Part shown: piece by piece, positions 1 through 8,861 of the stretch | Position numbering within the stretch: the first letter of the stretch is position 1 | How the letters are laid out: every line of letters starts with the position of its first letter | Assembly: GCA_003427395.1 (NCBI GenBank) | Contig: BFEA01000628.1 | Coordinates: forward strand, 279,043-299,457 | Origin: Chara braunii | Taxonomy: Eukaryota > Streptophyta > Charophyceae > Charales > Characeae | Direction: 5' to 3' | DNA: 20,415 nucleotides | The notes under the pieces: generated by a model | Database searches by the model: none | What the model was told of the DNA's origin: nothing | What the model saw: the letters and a program-made list of their open reading frames with translations, nothing else | Position numbers and translations under genes: made by a program

Positions 1-27
1 TTTTTTTTTTTTTTTTTTTTTTTTTTT
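1..27. repeat. Poly-T tract at window edge
   Basis: A run of 27 T residues opens the window. It could be the complement of a poly-A tail of a minus-strand retroposon lying outside the window, or simple low-complexity sequence. The window edge prevents a decision. Confidence 0.8.
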
Positions 28-284
28 CTTGTTCTTTGGGAGCTAGGTATGAACATGCTACTACAGCTTTTCACGAGGGTGCACAATATTACGTTGTATT
101 ACTACTACTGTGTTTCTTTTATGGGAGAGAGTTTTCTTGAGTCTGCACACCTGTGGGAGTCCCTGTGGGCCGGTTTATGATGTGATGAATGTATAATGAT
201 GCTGAATTGATGATTGTGCATTCTAACTCACCATGATTCCTACGCTGGAACCATTGTAGAAATTGAACTACGAGAGTGTGACAT

Positions 285-344
285 GTTAACTGTTCGTCAT
301 GATACTGCCACGCGGTTAACTGTTCGTCATGATACTGCTCCGCC
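285..344. repeat. Two-copy 30-bp tandem repeat
   Basis: A 24-bp core beginning GTTAACTGTTCG occurs at 285-308 and again, identical, at 315-338. Each copy is followed by a different 6-bp G/C-rich spacer, so the period is 30 bp. It is a simple local duplication with no visible function. Confidence 0.85.
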
Positions 345-421
345 ATAATCTCGTCAACGTTTGTTTATTTCATAGTTTGTCTTAGTGTTGTGCCATACCC
401 CCGTTCAGAAAGGAGGGGTCT

Positions 422-440
422 GTGACCGGACACCGGTCAC
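422..440. other. Perfect 8-bp inverted repeat (hairpin)
   Basis: GTGACCGG (422-429) and CCGGTCAC (433-440) are perfect reverse complements around a 3-nt loop, ACA. No T-run or gene end lies beside it to suggest a terminator. Confidence 0.7.
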
Positions 441-846
441 CATTCACGAAATTAGTTAACGCGGGGCGGTCACTGCAGTCACGGGGAGTGGAATGATGTT
501 TTTAATTTTTTTTGGCTGGGGAGATCTTTTTTGGGGGCGGAGGGTGAGGGTCATGGGAGGGTACCCCCTTATAACGTTTTCATTTTTTAAATCAGCAGTA
601 GTTTTCTTTTATAATTAAAAAAGAAAAGAAAAATCAGGGAACCAGCCAAAATAAGCATTTTTGTATGTTGTTTTGTAGTTTTTTTTGTCTTTTTCAAGAA
701 AAGTAGGGCGCTGTTATGGTTTGAGTTTCTAAACACATTTGAAACTGCCGTTTTGGAGTCTAGTCCCCTCTGAAGTTCGCACTGCAGGCCAAACTCCTCC
801 ATCTCGTGGCTGTCGAGGGGCAGAGTTTGTAACTGCAGTCTGCACG

Positions 847-851
847 AGGAG
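847..851. other. Target-site duplication, left copy (AGGAG)
   Basis: The 5 bp directly before the 5' LTR are AGGAG. The same 5 bp follow the 3' LTR at 11994-11998. A 5-bp duplication is the usual size for Ty3/Gypsy integrases. It fixes the element ends and shows that both LTRs belong to one insertion. Confidence 0.88.
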
Positions 852-1160
852 TGTAGCGGACCTTTGGTTGGTCTGTGAGATCAACCCCTTGGCCTGTTCT
901 CACACGCCTGTGTTCTATTCGGGGCAGTCCAGTCCTGGCCGGTACCTCTGTCGGTACCAGCCAGTCCAGTCCAGTCCTATCAGTCCGCTGGGGTATACCC
1001 CAGCTGTTGTCTGTTTTCTGTCTCATTCTGCATACGCACAGTTTGGAGTACATGCATTGGAGTCTGGCGTGGGAGTTGCGCTGTGCCATCTCGCTCCCCC
1101 TTCTTCCTCCATCTCCATCTCTATCTCTGGCGGAGCACCACACCCGATGGGTCCGGCACA
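852..1160 (+). repeat. 5' long terminal repeat (309 bp)
   Basis: The LTR starts TGTAGCGGACC and ends GGGTCCGGCACA, giving short imperfect terminal inverted repeats with TG/CA ends. It aligns without gaps to 11685-11993. I count about 31 differences in 309 positions by eye, mostly transitions. Homology between the two copies stops at both boundaries. Internally there is an 18-bp perfect palindrome centred on TATA (987-1004) that could include the promoter TATA element, a GGTACC-bounded inverted repeat near 950-958, and a short CAGTC tandem run at 961-975. Confidence 0.9.
987..1004. promoter_or_regulatory. 18-bp palindrome centred on TATA in the 5' LTR
   Basis: GCTGGGGTATACCCCAGC is a perfect palindrome. 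The 3' LTR keeps 16 bp of it (11821-11836) although the surrounding sequence has about 10% divergence. Its mid-LTR position and TATA core would fit a U3 core promoter or a protein-binding site. That role is inferred; only the palindrome is seen. Confidence 0.4.
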
Positions 1161-1161
1161 T

Positions 1162-1173
1162 TGGTATCGGAGC
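1162..1173 (+). other. Primer-binding site, initiator-Met tRNA type
   Basis: One base after the 5' LTR, TGGTATCGGAGC differs at one position from TGGTATCAGAGC, the complement of the 3' end of plant initiator methionine tRNA. That tRNA is a standard primer for minus-strand synthesis in plant LTR retrotransposons. The 3' LTR is followed by unrelated sequence, as expected. Confidence 0.88.
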
Positions 1174-1373
1174 AGGAACAGTCCCCGCTCCCACCCGCCA
1201 AACCGCACATATGGGAAAGACCAAGGCCGCCGCACCACGCACACGCACACGCGCCACCTGCAGTGCCACGTGGCAGCTTGCTGTGGACTTGAAGACCCCC
1301 TGTTTCAGAAGCTGCTGTACTGTGGTGAGGGTCTGCTCACATAGCACTTCCTGGATCTGCTATTAGGGGCTGA

Positions 1374-1920
1374 TCAAGATCTCAGCCCCCCTTCCTCCTC
1401 CAGTTGGTTGCTGCAGTGAAGGCCAAGACCCTCCTGGTCTTGGTATACCTTGTGCCGTTGGAGACTCCAAGGGCAAGGTATCATCTCTCTCTTCCCTCTC
1501 TCTACTAATGCAACTTCCACTGCGTCTTTTCCCTCCTCTTTTTACCTTCCTCACCCCACCTTTTCTCCCACCACCCACTCTTTTACTCTCTTTTCGTCAT
1601 TTATTTTCTTTTCTTTCCTCGCTCTTTTCTCTTTTCTTCTTGATCCCTCTCCACCTTTCCCAATCCCCCTCTCTCCCATTCTCTCNCCCTCCTCTCCCCC
1701 AACTACCACCACCTCATCCCCCTACCTCCCACTTCCATTTTTTTCTCTCTCCCACCTTTTCATTCCCTTCCCCCCCTACTTCGAAATTTTCTGTTCTTCT
1801 TCTTTCTATCTTTCTTTTGATTTATCTTTTCTTTTTTTTCCAAAAAAAAATTGAATTATCTTCTTCCCCACCTTCTTTTCTCATTTTTTGATTTATTTCA
1901 TTTATTTTTTTACTTATTCT
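1374..1920 (+). repeat. Polypyrimidine (C/T-rich) tract
   Basis: The plus strand is almost purely C and T over several hundred bases, densest at about 1478-1800, with very few purines. The long frames reported here encode only Ser/Phe/Pro/Leu and are compositional artefacts. Such strand asymmetry can support triplex (H-DNA) formation. One ambiguous base (N) at 1686 marks a sequencing difficulty. Confidence 0.8.
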
Positions 1921-1948
1921 GATTAGGAGTTCGTCATTCTTGCTTTCG

Positions 1949-2275
1949 GCACACATTTCGACCCCATGTGGGTAACGAAGTGCTGCCGAAATTTTCCCAC
2001 TTTACTTAGCCTTTCTTCTTGACGGCACATTTCCACCCCATGGGGGTAACAAAATGCTGCCAAAATTTTTGAAAAATCCAACACTTCATTTTTCGTCACC
2101 CTCTCCTCTACGTTTTTCTTTATTTATTTCTTTATCTATTTATTTATTATTTCTTTATTTATTTTCTGAAAATTTTTATTTGCGGCTTTTTGAAACTTAG
2201 TTTGTTTATCTTGGTCTCTTCTTTCTCTTGGCACATTCTTGACCCCATGGGGGGTACGAAAATACTACCGAAAAT
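1949..2275 (+). repeat. Three dispersed copies of a ~48-bp repeat with CCCCATGGGG core
   Basis: Copies lie at about 1949-1997, 2023-2069 and 2229-2275. Each reads GGCACA, a few bases, ACCCCATG with a G-rich second half, then GGTAAC or GGTACG, then a CTGCC/CTACC-AAAATT tail. The centre is a near-palindrome (CCCCATGGGG). Spacing is 74 bp and about 206 bp. Function unknown. Confidence 0.75.
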
Positions 2276-2536
2276 TCTAAAAAAATAAATATTATTTCTC
2301 TCTTCATATTTTATTTCCTTATTTCCTAGGTTACCAGTCGTCCGATGGCCGGACGTCTCGGCCAGACATCTCCCTTAACCGTCCGGTAAGGGGGTTATCT
2401 GGGATCCCGGACAACCACTTTTTGGAATTAAAAAAAATAAAATAAAAAAAATGACAGTGTTGCGCATGCCATACAGACCCCCCATAAAAAAATTCGAAAT
2501 TTTCTGAGCACTTGGTGATAAGGTGCGATTTAAGGT

Positions 2537-2578
2537 GGGAGGGGGGGATACGAGGGGTTTTGGTGGGGAAAGGAGGGG
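2537..2578 (+). other. Putative G-quadruplex motif
   Basis: Runs of G (7, 4, 4, 4) are separated by 6-7 nt, preceded by a further GGG. This satisfies the usual four-run, loop-of-seven-or-less rule. Folding is predicted from pattern only. Confidence 0.5.
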
Positions 2579-2690
2579 TATAGGCGGGGATTAGAAACTT
2601 TGAAGGTTTTTCTCTTTTTTTCTACTGGCTCAAATGAGCCAAAATTTTGGTGGCATATACCTTATGCAAGGTAGAAGCCACATGATTTTT

Positions 2691-2694
<4 letters not shown>

Positions 2695-2728
<34 letters not shown>

Positions 2729-2730
2729 CC

Positions 2731-2780
<50 letters not shown>
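2695..2780. repeat. Two long poly-T tracts separated by CCCCC
   Basis: There are 34 T (2695-2728), five C (2729-2733), then 47 T (2734-2780). Exact length is likely unreliable in the assembly. The poly-Phe and poly-Lys frames across it are artefacts. Confidence 0.9.
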
Positions 2781-2782
<2 letters not shown>

Positions 2783-3268
2783 GCTAGGTCGGACAACCCA
2801 TGTCCGATCCAACGTCCGACCAGACGTCCGGTCGGACATACCGGACGGTCAGGGGGGTCCCGGACGTCCGGTAAAACAACCTACCGTATTTCTTTAATTA
2901 TTTTTATTATTTATTTATTTCCTTACTTATTTTTATTTTCTCTCGAAATCTCGCTGTTTATTTATTTTTCTCCCGCCTTCCCCCCCCAATGCTTGCTATT
3001 TTATTTTCTTGATTAGGTCACCGGTACCCTACCCTAACCACTCCAATGTCGGTTAGGGTTTTCCTAGGGTTTAGGGTTCCTCAACCCCCCCCCCTACTTC
3101 CCCTTCCTATTCGGGCACCCTGGATCCGAACCACCACCCCTTCCCCTTTGACGGCGCTCGCGCTAGCCTTGCTAGCACCGTCTGCAGCTTTCTACCGCGG
3201 CCCCCCCCTACGCCCTCCGCTCACGTGGACCTCCTCTAACCCACTCCAGTCCGGCACATCACCTCCCC

Positions 3269-5470
3269 ATGGCCGACGGTGTCTCACACGCCGTCGACGA
3301 GGCGACGACCATGGCACCGGGTTCCACACCCGTGTTGGCAGACCAGGGCCATCAACCTTAGGGGGATCTGCACAACCTCCTTATTTCCCTCCTCGCGCCC
3401 ATTCAGGCACAACTCGCGATCCTCGCGCACTTACAGGCGCAAGTGGCGACCCTTGCCACCGGAATGCAGCAACTCCAGGATGATACCTGTCCTTCATCTC
3501 CTGACTCTCTCTCTCTTCTCCTGGTTTCCAGTCCGGGTCCCCAATCCTCCGACAGGGTGGCCACGGTGGAGCTTGCTCTTCCGCTGCCCCCGACCCGGCC
3601 ATCTTGGTGATCGTCCACGCCCCTAGCACGACGGCCGCCACGGGCCAGACCCTCCCTCGATCCACAGGCGCACCGGCTCAGATTTCGGTCTCTGTGGGCG
3701 CACCCCCTCCTTCCTCTACTCTTTCTTCCATGCAGACTCGCTTTCCTCGCCCTGCACTCTATCCAGCCCCATCCTACCTTCTTCATATTCCCTCGGATGC
3801 TGCAACCTCTTCTACCGCAACTCCCTCGCAGCCTGCCACCGTTGCCCTCACCGCTCCCCCATGTGGCTCGGGCGTACAGTCAGTTGCGCCCCTTTCTCCA
3901 GGACCTACGTCGACTTACTTAGTCGTGGCACAGGTCTCTACTCCTCAATACCCTCGCCGCCAAAACGGTGGTGCACCACTCGTCCGCTTGACGGACATTG
4001 CCTTGTATGACGGTACAGGCATACGCGTGTCTCGGTGGCTACAGTCTGCCACCCGCACCCTCCAGCTCATGGGCGCCCCACCCGACACGTGGGTGGGTCA
4101 CCTCTCCACGCGCCTGCGTGGCGGTCCTTTTGACGCCTGGGAGGATTTCTACGCTTATTCCCTTCATGCGGGTCGGACTCCGACCTTCATGGACTTTCAG
4201 GCGTTCCTCGAGGATCGCTTCGGAGCTTGACATGACGTGACTGACGCCTTCGAGCGTGTCGTCACTACACGCTGGTCCGGCTCTGATGGCGCTGCCGGCC
4301 TGGATCGCCACGTCCAGGTCTTTCAGGATGCCCGCCTCATTTGTGATGTGGCGTTCCTCCCCAAGGCTGCCTTTATCCGTCGTTTCTTACCCAGCCTTCC
4401 GCTCGAGTACGGCTCCGAGTTATGGCGGTACGATCTCACATCGGCCCCGCAGGCTTACGAGGCCGCCAGGGACCATCAGCGGATGTGGGACCATCTTCAC
4501 CCCGCCTCCTCCTCCCAGCCACAGCATACTGGTTACGCCCCCTCCTCCTCTCTTGACACTTCCCAGCGCCGTTCCCCTTTCCGCGGTCGACCCCGACGTT
4601 CCGTGCAGCAGGGCCGCCACTTCTCGCGTCGCTTCAGCGTGCTCCAGTATGGTGAGCAGGACGCTGTTGCCCCGTTGTCGCCCGACGGTGACCATAGTGA
4701 CGACCGCGACCTCGGCGAGGCCGTCCACTACCACCTGGAGGACTCTACTCTCCCTATGGCTGAGCGCCTCAAGCTCATCCTCTCCACCCTCTCCCGGGCA
4801 CGCAGCCGCCCTGGTGACACTGACGCGTCGCCCCCCGAGATCCCTCAGTAGGACCACCCTCAAGGCTTTGTCCCTCCTCGCGGTGTTCTTTCCACTGAGG
4901 AGCGCACGACCATTTTGGGCCGGCGTGGGTGTTTGCGATACCGCCAGGACGGTCATACCTCCTCGCGGTGCCCTTACACTGCAGCCCTCGACTGCCACTA
5001 CGCTGACCTTTCCCCCCATCATCGTGCTCAGTCCCCCCGGCGCCTCGCATCCCCGCGGCGCCTCCTAGCCACAGTGCAGTGTACACCTGCGCCCTCCTCA
5101 GCAGTCGGCTTTGCGACATCCCCGTCGCGGTTTGCCCCTCTTGCTACTGGAGTTGAGGTATCGCAGGACCCGACAGACTGTACTCAGCCCTCTATCGCAA
5201 TACCGTTTGTACCTTCGCAGACCATCTTTCCCCCTTCTACCCCGTGCGCCACTACCGACGCATCGAGCCATTCGCTCAGCCCGTTGCAGCGAGCAGCTTG
5301 CGACTCGCGAAGACGTTGTGTCCTCTCTTCTGGACTTGAGCATGCTCAAGGCTCGTCAAGAGCGACTCACCCTCCATGTCCCTGCACTGCGTCGCCTTCT
5401 CACCATCCTCTCTGATCCTGATCGCACCCTCCCGATCATTCCAGTACGACTGGGGACCTCCACGAGGGTG
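3269..5470 (+). pseudogene. gag: Retrotransposon gag (decayed)
   Basis: Gag is the structural nucleocapsid part of the Ty3/Gypsy polyprotein. I place the start at the ATG at 3269, which opens an Ala/Gln/Leu-rich heptad-like N-terminus after a TAG at 3359-3361. A frameshift near 3590-3610 moves to the frame of 3604-4230. That part is Pro/Ser/Thr-rich, then has a typical gag core ending in FQAFLEDRFGA at a TGA (4228-4230). The same frame continues (4237-4851) with the helical gag region, an AAxDHQRMW segment and an Arg-rich tail to a TAG (4849-4851). A CCHC zinc knuckle follows at 4930-4971, but its second Cys is Tyr (C-x2-Y-x4-H-x4-C), which should break zinc binding. Another frameshift before about 5230 leads to the protease frame. 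Confidence 0.82.
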
Positions 5471-5950
5471 TAGTTAGCGTTGTGGGACTCCGGTTCTCAG
5501 GGCGACTTCATTCACCCTCGTCTGGTGAAAGAAGCCCGCTTACCCACGACAGGGTCTCCGACTCCCATCTCCGTCACCCTAGGGGATGACAAGATCCAGC
5601 GCTTCTTCGATCAGACGGTCACCAACCTCCCTTTCTTCCTCACTCTCAAGCTGACTGATCGTCCCCCGGCGTCTCGTCGCCACTGCTCCTCCGCACATTT
5701 CGATGTGATGGAGACGGGGTACGACTTCATTCTCGGCACTCTGTGGTCTCGTCGGTTCCTCAGCACCGAGGCCGATTGGGCGACCAACACTCTCGTTCTC
5801 AAAACGAAGTGTGGACAGACGTATTGCGTACCTTTCATAGGTACCACTGCGACACCATGCCCCGATCCTCCTCTCCCGGAGCCTTCCACGCCCACACCAT
5901 CTCCTTCTATCACTGTCACCTCGTCTCTGCAGTTCGCCCACTTCATCTGA
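5471..5950 (+). pseudogene. Retropepsin-like aspartic protease domain
   Basis: This is the protease that would process the polyprotein. After a TAG (5471-5473) the frame reads LALWDSGSQGDFIHP, with the catalytic Asp of the DSG triad at 5486-5488. About 75 residues later GYDFILGTLWSRRF matches the ILG flap/strand motif near the C-terminus of plant Gypsy proteases, followed by the usual W-containing strand. A Pro/Thr/Ser-rich linker ends at a TGA (5948-5950), and the same frame then continues toward RT. The catalytic motif is intact, but upstream and downstream stops isolate it. Confidence 0.8.
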
Positions 5951-7060
5951 CAGAATGGCGTCACCTTCTTTATGGTGAACGTGACGGATCTCTTAGACTG
6001 TGATCCACCCTGTCCCGATGCCGAGCTCATCCCTCTGGAGCCAGATCCCCCTTCTATCTCCATGGTTCCCATCTCTACTTCCCACCCTCCGCCGTCCATT
6101 GAGTCCACCCGGTCGTGGCGCGCGCTGACGCTGCGGAACTCGCACGCTATATGGCCGACCTGGAGCCCGCAGTTCGTGACCTCATTCGAGAGTACCACGA
6201 TGTTTTCCCATCGTCGTTCTCGTATGCCGGCATCCCACCGATGCGCGACGTCGAGCACTCCGTCCAGCTTGTGCCTGACTATCGTGTTCACTAGCAGGCA
6301 CCCTACAGACTCTCGATCCCCGAGGCCACTAAACTTAAGCGCCAACTTGAGGAGCTTCTGAGACTTGATTTCATTAAACCCTGCAACTCCCCGTGGGGTG
6401 CACCCGTCCTCTTTGCTCGCAAAGCGGATGAAACTCTCCATCTCTGCATCGACTATCGCGGTCTCAACCGCTACACGGTTAAGAACAGCTACCCCATGCC
6501 TCGTTCCGATGAGCTGTTTGACAGCCTACCAGACAACCGTTTTTTTACGAAGGTTGATCTTCGTAGCGGTTACCATCAGATCCGCGCCACTGCAGCGGAC
6601 CAGCCGAAGACAACGTTCCGATCACGCTTTGACCACTACGAGTTTACGGTGATCCCATTCGGCCTCACCAACGCACCCGCTACGTTCCAGAGTGATGAAG
6701 GACATCTTGAGGGACATTCTGGAGCAGTACGTTCTCGTCTACCTCGACGATATCCTCGTCTACAGTCGTACCCTTGAGGAGCATCTCAGACACCTCCACG
6801 ATATCCTTGACCGCTTGCGCAGACATGACTTCTACGCCAAGCGGATGAAGTGCCGCTTTGCACAACACAAAGCGGATTTCTTAGAACAATACGCGTTTGA
6901 CCTGGGTCTCCACATGGACGGCGTGAAGATCACTGCTATTGCGGAGTGGCCCATCCCCACATCCGCCAAGCAGCTTCGCAGCTTCCTAGGCCTTACCAGC
7001 TACTATAGTAATTTCATTCAGGGATACGCTAGGTATTCCTACGTCCTTCCCTCCACCCTC
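5951..7060 (+). pseudogene. pol: Reverse transcriptase domain (frameshifted)
   Basis: Three frames cover the domain. The linker frame runs to about 6110. A second frame has the pre-RT segment (EYHDVFPSSF), a TAG at 6292-6294, and then RT fingers and palm to about 6690: [24 protein letters not shown] with the first catalytic Asp, and [13 protein letters not shown] short deletion or frameshift at about 6690 moves to the frame starting at 6692, which carries the catalytic YLDD box at 6740-6751 and the thumb motif FLGLTSYYSNFI. All expected Ty3/Gypsy RT motifs are present in order. The breaks between fingers and YLDD exclude activity. Confidence 0.9.
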
Positions 7061-7394
7061 CTCTGGAAGACCTCGCCCTGGCTTGGACACCCCTCCACGA
7101 GGACGCCTTCCGTGCCCTCAAGAAGGCGGTGACATGCGCACCGGTTCTTCACCTACCCAATTTTAATCGCCATTTTATCCTTACCACCGATGCGTCAGAC
7201 TTTGCCGTGGGAGCAGTGCTTTATCAGATTTTCCCCTCCTCTCCTAATTCCTTTAATCCTCGTATCTCTCTCTTCCCACCCCCTACCCCTACCACTGCGT
7301 CCCGCCTGGCACATACTCCTCGAGCTACTGACGAGCCTTCTATTGATTATTCTCCTACCATCGCCGAGGACGGCACTGTCGAGTCTCGCTCACA
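7061..7394 (+). pseudogene. pol: RNase H domain, 5' part with unusual linker
   Basis: The frame of 7129 gives the RT-RNase H connection and the first RNase H strand TTDASDFAVGAVLYQ, with the first catalytic Asp at 7189-7191. In related Gypsy elements the next strand (AFYSR-type) follows within a few residues. Here about 58 Pro/Ser/Thr-rich codons intervene before the nested element at 7395. The linker may be a lineage-specific insertion in the RNase H fold or degraded sequence read out of frame. The rest of the domain resumes at 7917. Confidence 0.8.
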
Positions 7395-7911
7395 ACAGAA
7401 AAATTCCCACAAGAAATAAAAGTTGAAAAAACATTCCATAAAAAAAAAATCCTTCATATTTATAAACTATCATTCCAATGTTTGTCCAATTCTAAAATTT
7501 TCAGTTTTAATTGATAAGTTCCCGTCTAAATACAAACTTTCCCTTCCAACTACATCTATTTGTTCAAGATGGAATAGAAGTCTGGACGAGTTTATGAAAT
7601 ATTTTAATTAAACTTTCATTCTACGAAAATATATATTTTCTAATTTAGATAGGATTAACATATTTATGACTGAAAATCCTTACTTAGAATGACAGTCCAA
7701 TTAAAATATTTCATCAACTCATCCAGACTTTCATTCCAACTATAGCATGCAGTTCTAATAAGAAGGGATACCCCAGTCTTGGAAGGAAAATTCTCAAGTA
7801 AGACGGAAAATTTTAAAATTGGAATGACATTTTTTAAGATGGAATGAAGATTTTACATTTAGAATGTAATTTTACTATAGAATGAATATTTAATTCTAGG
7901 AATTTTTTTTG
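7395..7911. mobile_element. AT-rich foldback / MITE-like insertion in RNase H
   Basis: A sharp switch from GC-rich coding to AT-rich sequence interrupts RNase H. The ends are inversely related: ACAGAAAAATTCC at 7395-7407 against GGAATTTTTTTTG at 7899-7911. TCACA (7390-7394) and TCGCA (7912-7916) may be a target-site duplication with one change. Inside, 7568-7609 and 7699-7740 form a 42-bp inverted repeat with about 37 matches, and an outer pair (near 7470-7505 and 7800-7830) repeats the CATTCCAAT/ATTGGAATG theme. There is no coding capacity, so mobilisation would need a transposase in trans. The superfamily is not identified. Confidence 0.6.
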
Positions 7912-7916
7912 TCGCA

Positions 7917-8215
7917 GGTGATTGTCCGATAGCCTTCTACTCCCGTCAGCTCCTGCCCGCCGAGATAAACTACACTGCTGATGAACGTGAGGTTTTATGC
8001 CGCTTAGAGCTGGCGTCATTACCTAGACTGGGCACCATTCACGGTGCGCACGGACAACTCCGTTGTCCAGACTTTTCTAACAAAACCGAAACTCACTCAT
8101 CGACAAGCTCGTTGGTGGCGCGACCTATCCGAGTTTAGTTTCACCACTGAGCACATCAAGGGTGAGACTAATCGGGGTGTAGATGCCTTATCTCGGCGCC
8201 CTGACCACGAACAGG
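7917..8215 (+). pseudogene. pol: RNase H domain, 3' part
   Basis: Coding sequence resumes with CPIAFYSRQLLPAE and TADEREVL, which holds the RNase H catalytic Glu. A frameshift between about 7990 and 8015 moves to the frame that reads FTVRTDNSVV (third catalytic Asp) and ends with KGETNRGVDALSRRP (fourth catalytic Asp), the standard end of Gypsy RNase H. With the Asp at 7189-7191, all four catalytic residues survive, although insertion and frameshifts split the domain. Confidence 0.85.
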
Positions 8216-8632
8216 AGCAGATCCAGCTCTCTTCCATCTCGGTCACCACCGTCCACCACTTAGTGATCCACAAGTTTCGCACTCAATACCGCCACTGCCC
8301 CGACTATCGCGATATCCACGCGACCTTTCGGAGTGGCAAGACCGTCCCGAACTACTCTCTCGGGGACAACGGTTTTGTGTACTGGCATGGTTCACTGGGC
8401 ACCAGAGAGCCCCGTATTTACGTTCCCTCCACAGGACAGCTACGTGTCCGAGCAGTAGCAGAGTTCCATAACCAAGCAGCCGCCGGTCATATGGGCTTCC
8501 ACAAGACATTGGCTCGTAAGAGCCGCCTGTACGTCCCACGCGGTCATGATGGTATCTTGGTCGTCGTCGACCGCTTCACGAAGCGTGCACTCTTTGTTCC
8601 GTGTTTCTATGCCATCAGCGCGCGTGAGGCTA
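8216..8632 (+). pseudogene. pol: Integrase N-terminal part with internal deletion
   Basis: This follows RNase H in the same frame. It contains the N-terminal zinc-binding helix with the His pair (EFHNQAAAGHMGFHKTL). The sequence then jumps from SRLYVP directly to RGHDGILVVVDRFTK, a motif inside the catalytic core. Compared with the family layout, roughly 45 residues are missing, including the CxxC half of the HHCC finger and the first catalytic Asp. The text continues as FVPCFYAISAREA and is cut by the nested insert at 8633. The deletion alone would inactivate integrase. Confidence 0.82.
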
Positions 8633-8861
8633 TTAAAAACGCTCGTTCATTGAACGTGGGTTTTCTGTTCAGAAACTGAACGGAATGCACGCGCGTGCAA
8701 TAAACGCGACTGAACGCAGAGTTGAATTCCACGAAGGGGGGGGGGGGGGAAAAAAAAACAAACCTAAAAAACTTCCAAAAAAAAACATATGTTATGAAGA
8801 AAAATAAAATAAACAACATTTGCCCGAGCGTTACATCCAAATTCGTTACCAAATTGGAAAT

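Larger units (their letters stand above)
28..846. other. Left flank of the retrotransposon, no convincing gene
   Basis: I find no recognisable protein in this stretch; the open frames are short and of odd composition. It holds a small tandem duplication (285-344), a perfect hairpin (422-440) and T/A-rich filler around 490-700. In the frame that matches the ORF to the right of the retrotransposon, the sequence is open from the TGA at 771-773 up to the insertion point. It may therefore be the upstream part of the disrupted coiled-coil ORF, but its composition does not look clearly coding. Confidence 0.5.
2327..2883. mobile_element. GTCCG-rich inverted-repeat unit (MITE- or foldback-like)
   Basis: The outer ends are TAGGTT (2327-2332) and AACCTA (2878-2883). 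Just inside, TTACCAGTCGTCCG (2331-2344) is matched inversely by CGGACGTCCGGTAA (2861-2874). Both flanks (2339-2409 and 2788-2871) are packed with GTCCG/CGGAC in both orientations, so each side can fold on itself and on the other. The interior has no coding capacity and contains a G-rich block and two long T tracts. I find no clear target-site duplication, so it could also be an ancient part of the leader. Confidence 0.4.
1174..3268 (+). other. Retrotransposon 5' leader, mostly non-coding
   Basis: These 2.1 kb lie between the primer-binding site and gag. The first part has a short basic ORF of 51 codons (ATG at 1211, stop at 1364-1366) that I cannot match to a family. A long C/T-rich tract follows (about 1374-1920, one undetermined base at 1686), then a three-copy repeat (1949-2275), a GTCCG-rich inverted-repeat unit (2327-2883), A/T-rich sequence, and a telomere-like TTAGGG/TTTAGGG stretch (3053-3078). 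Plant chromovirus leaders are usually shorter, so part of this is probably acquired sequence. Confidence 0.6.

Noticed and set aside
739-1366. Open frames of 163-201 codons on both strands over the 5' LTR
   Set aside because: They lie across LTR sequence that is non-coding by position, and the matching 3' LTR does not keep the frames. Only the 51-codon stretch after the primer-binding site lies outside the LTR, and it has no family match.
1450-1891. Long Ser/Phe/Pro/Leu-rich frames
   Set aside because: They exist only because a polypyrimidine tract cannot form stop codons on that strand; two frames overlap with the same composition.
2630-2897. Poly-Lys and poly-Phe frames
   Set aside because: They are translations of homopolymer T/A tracts.
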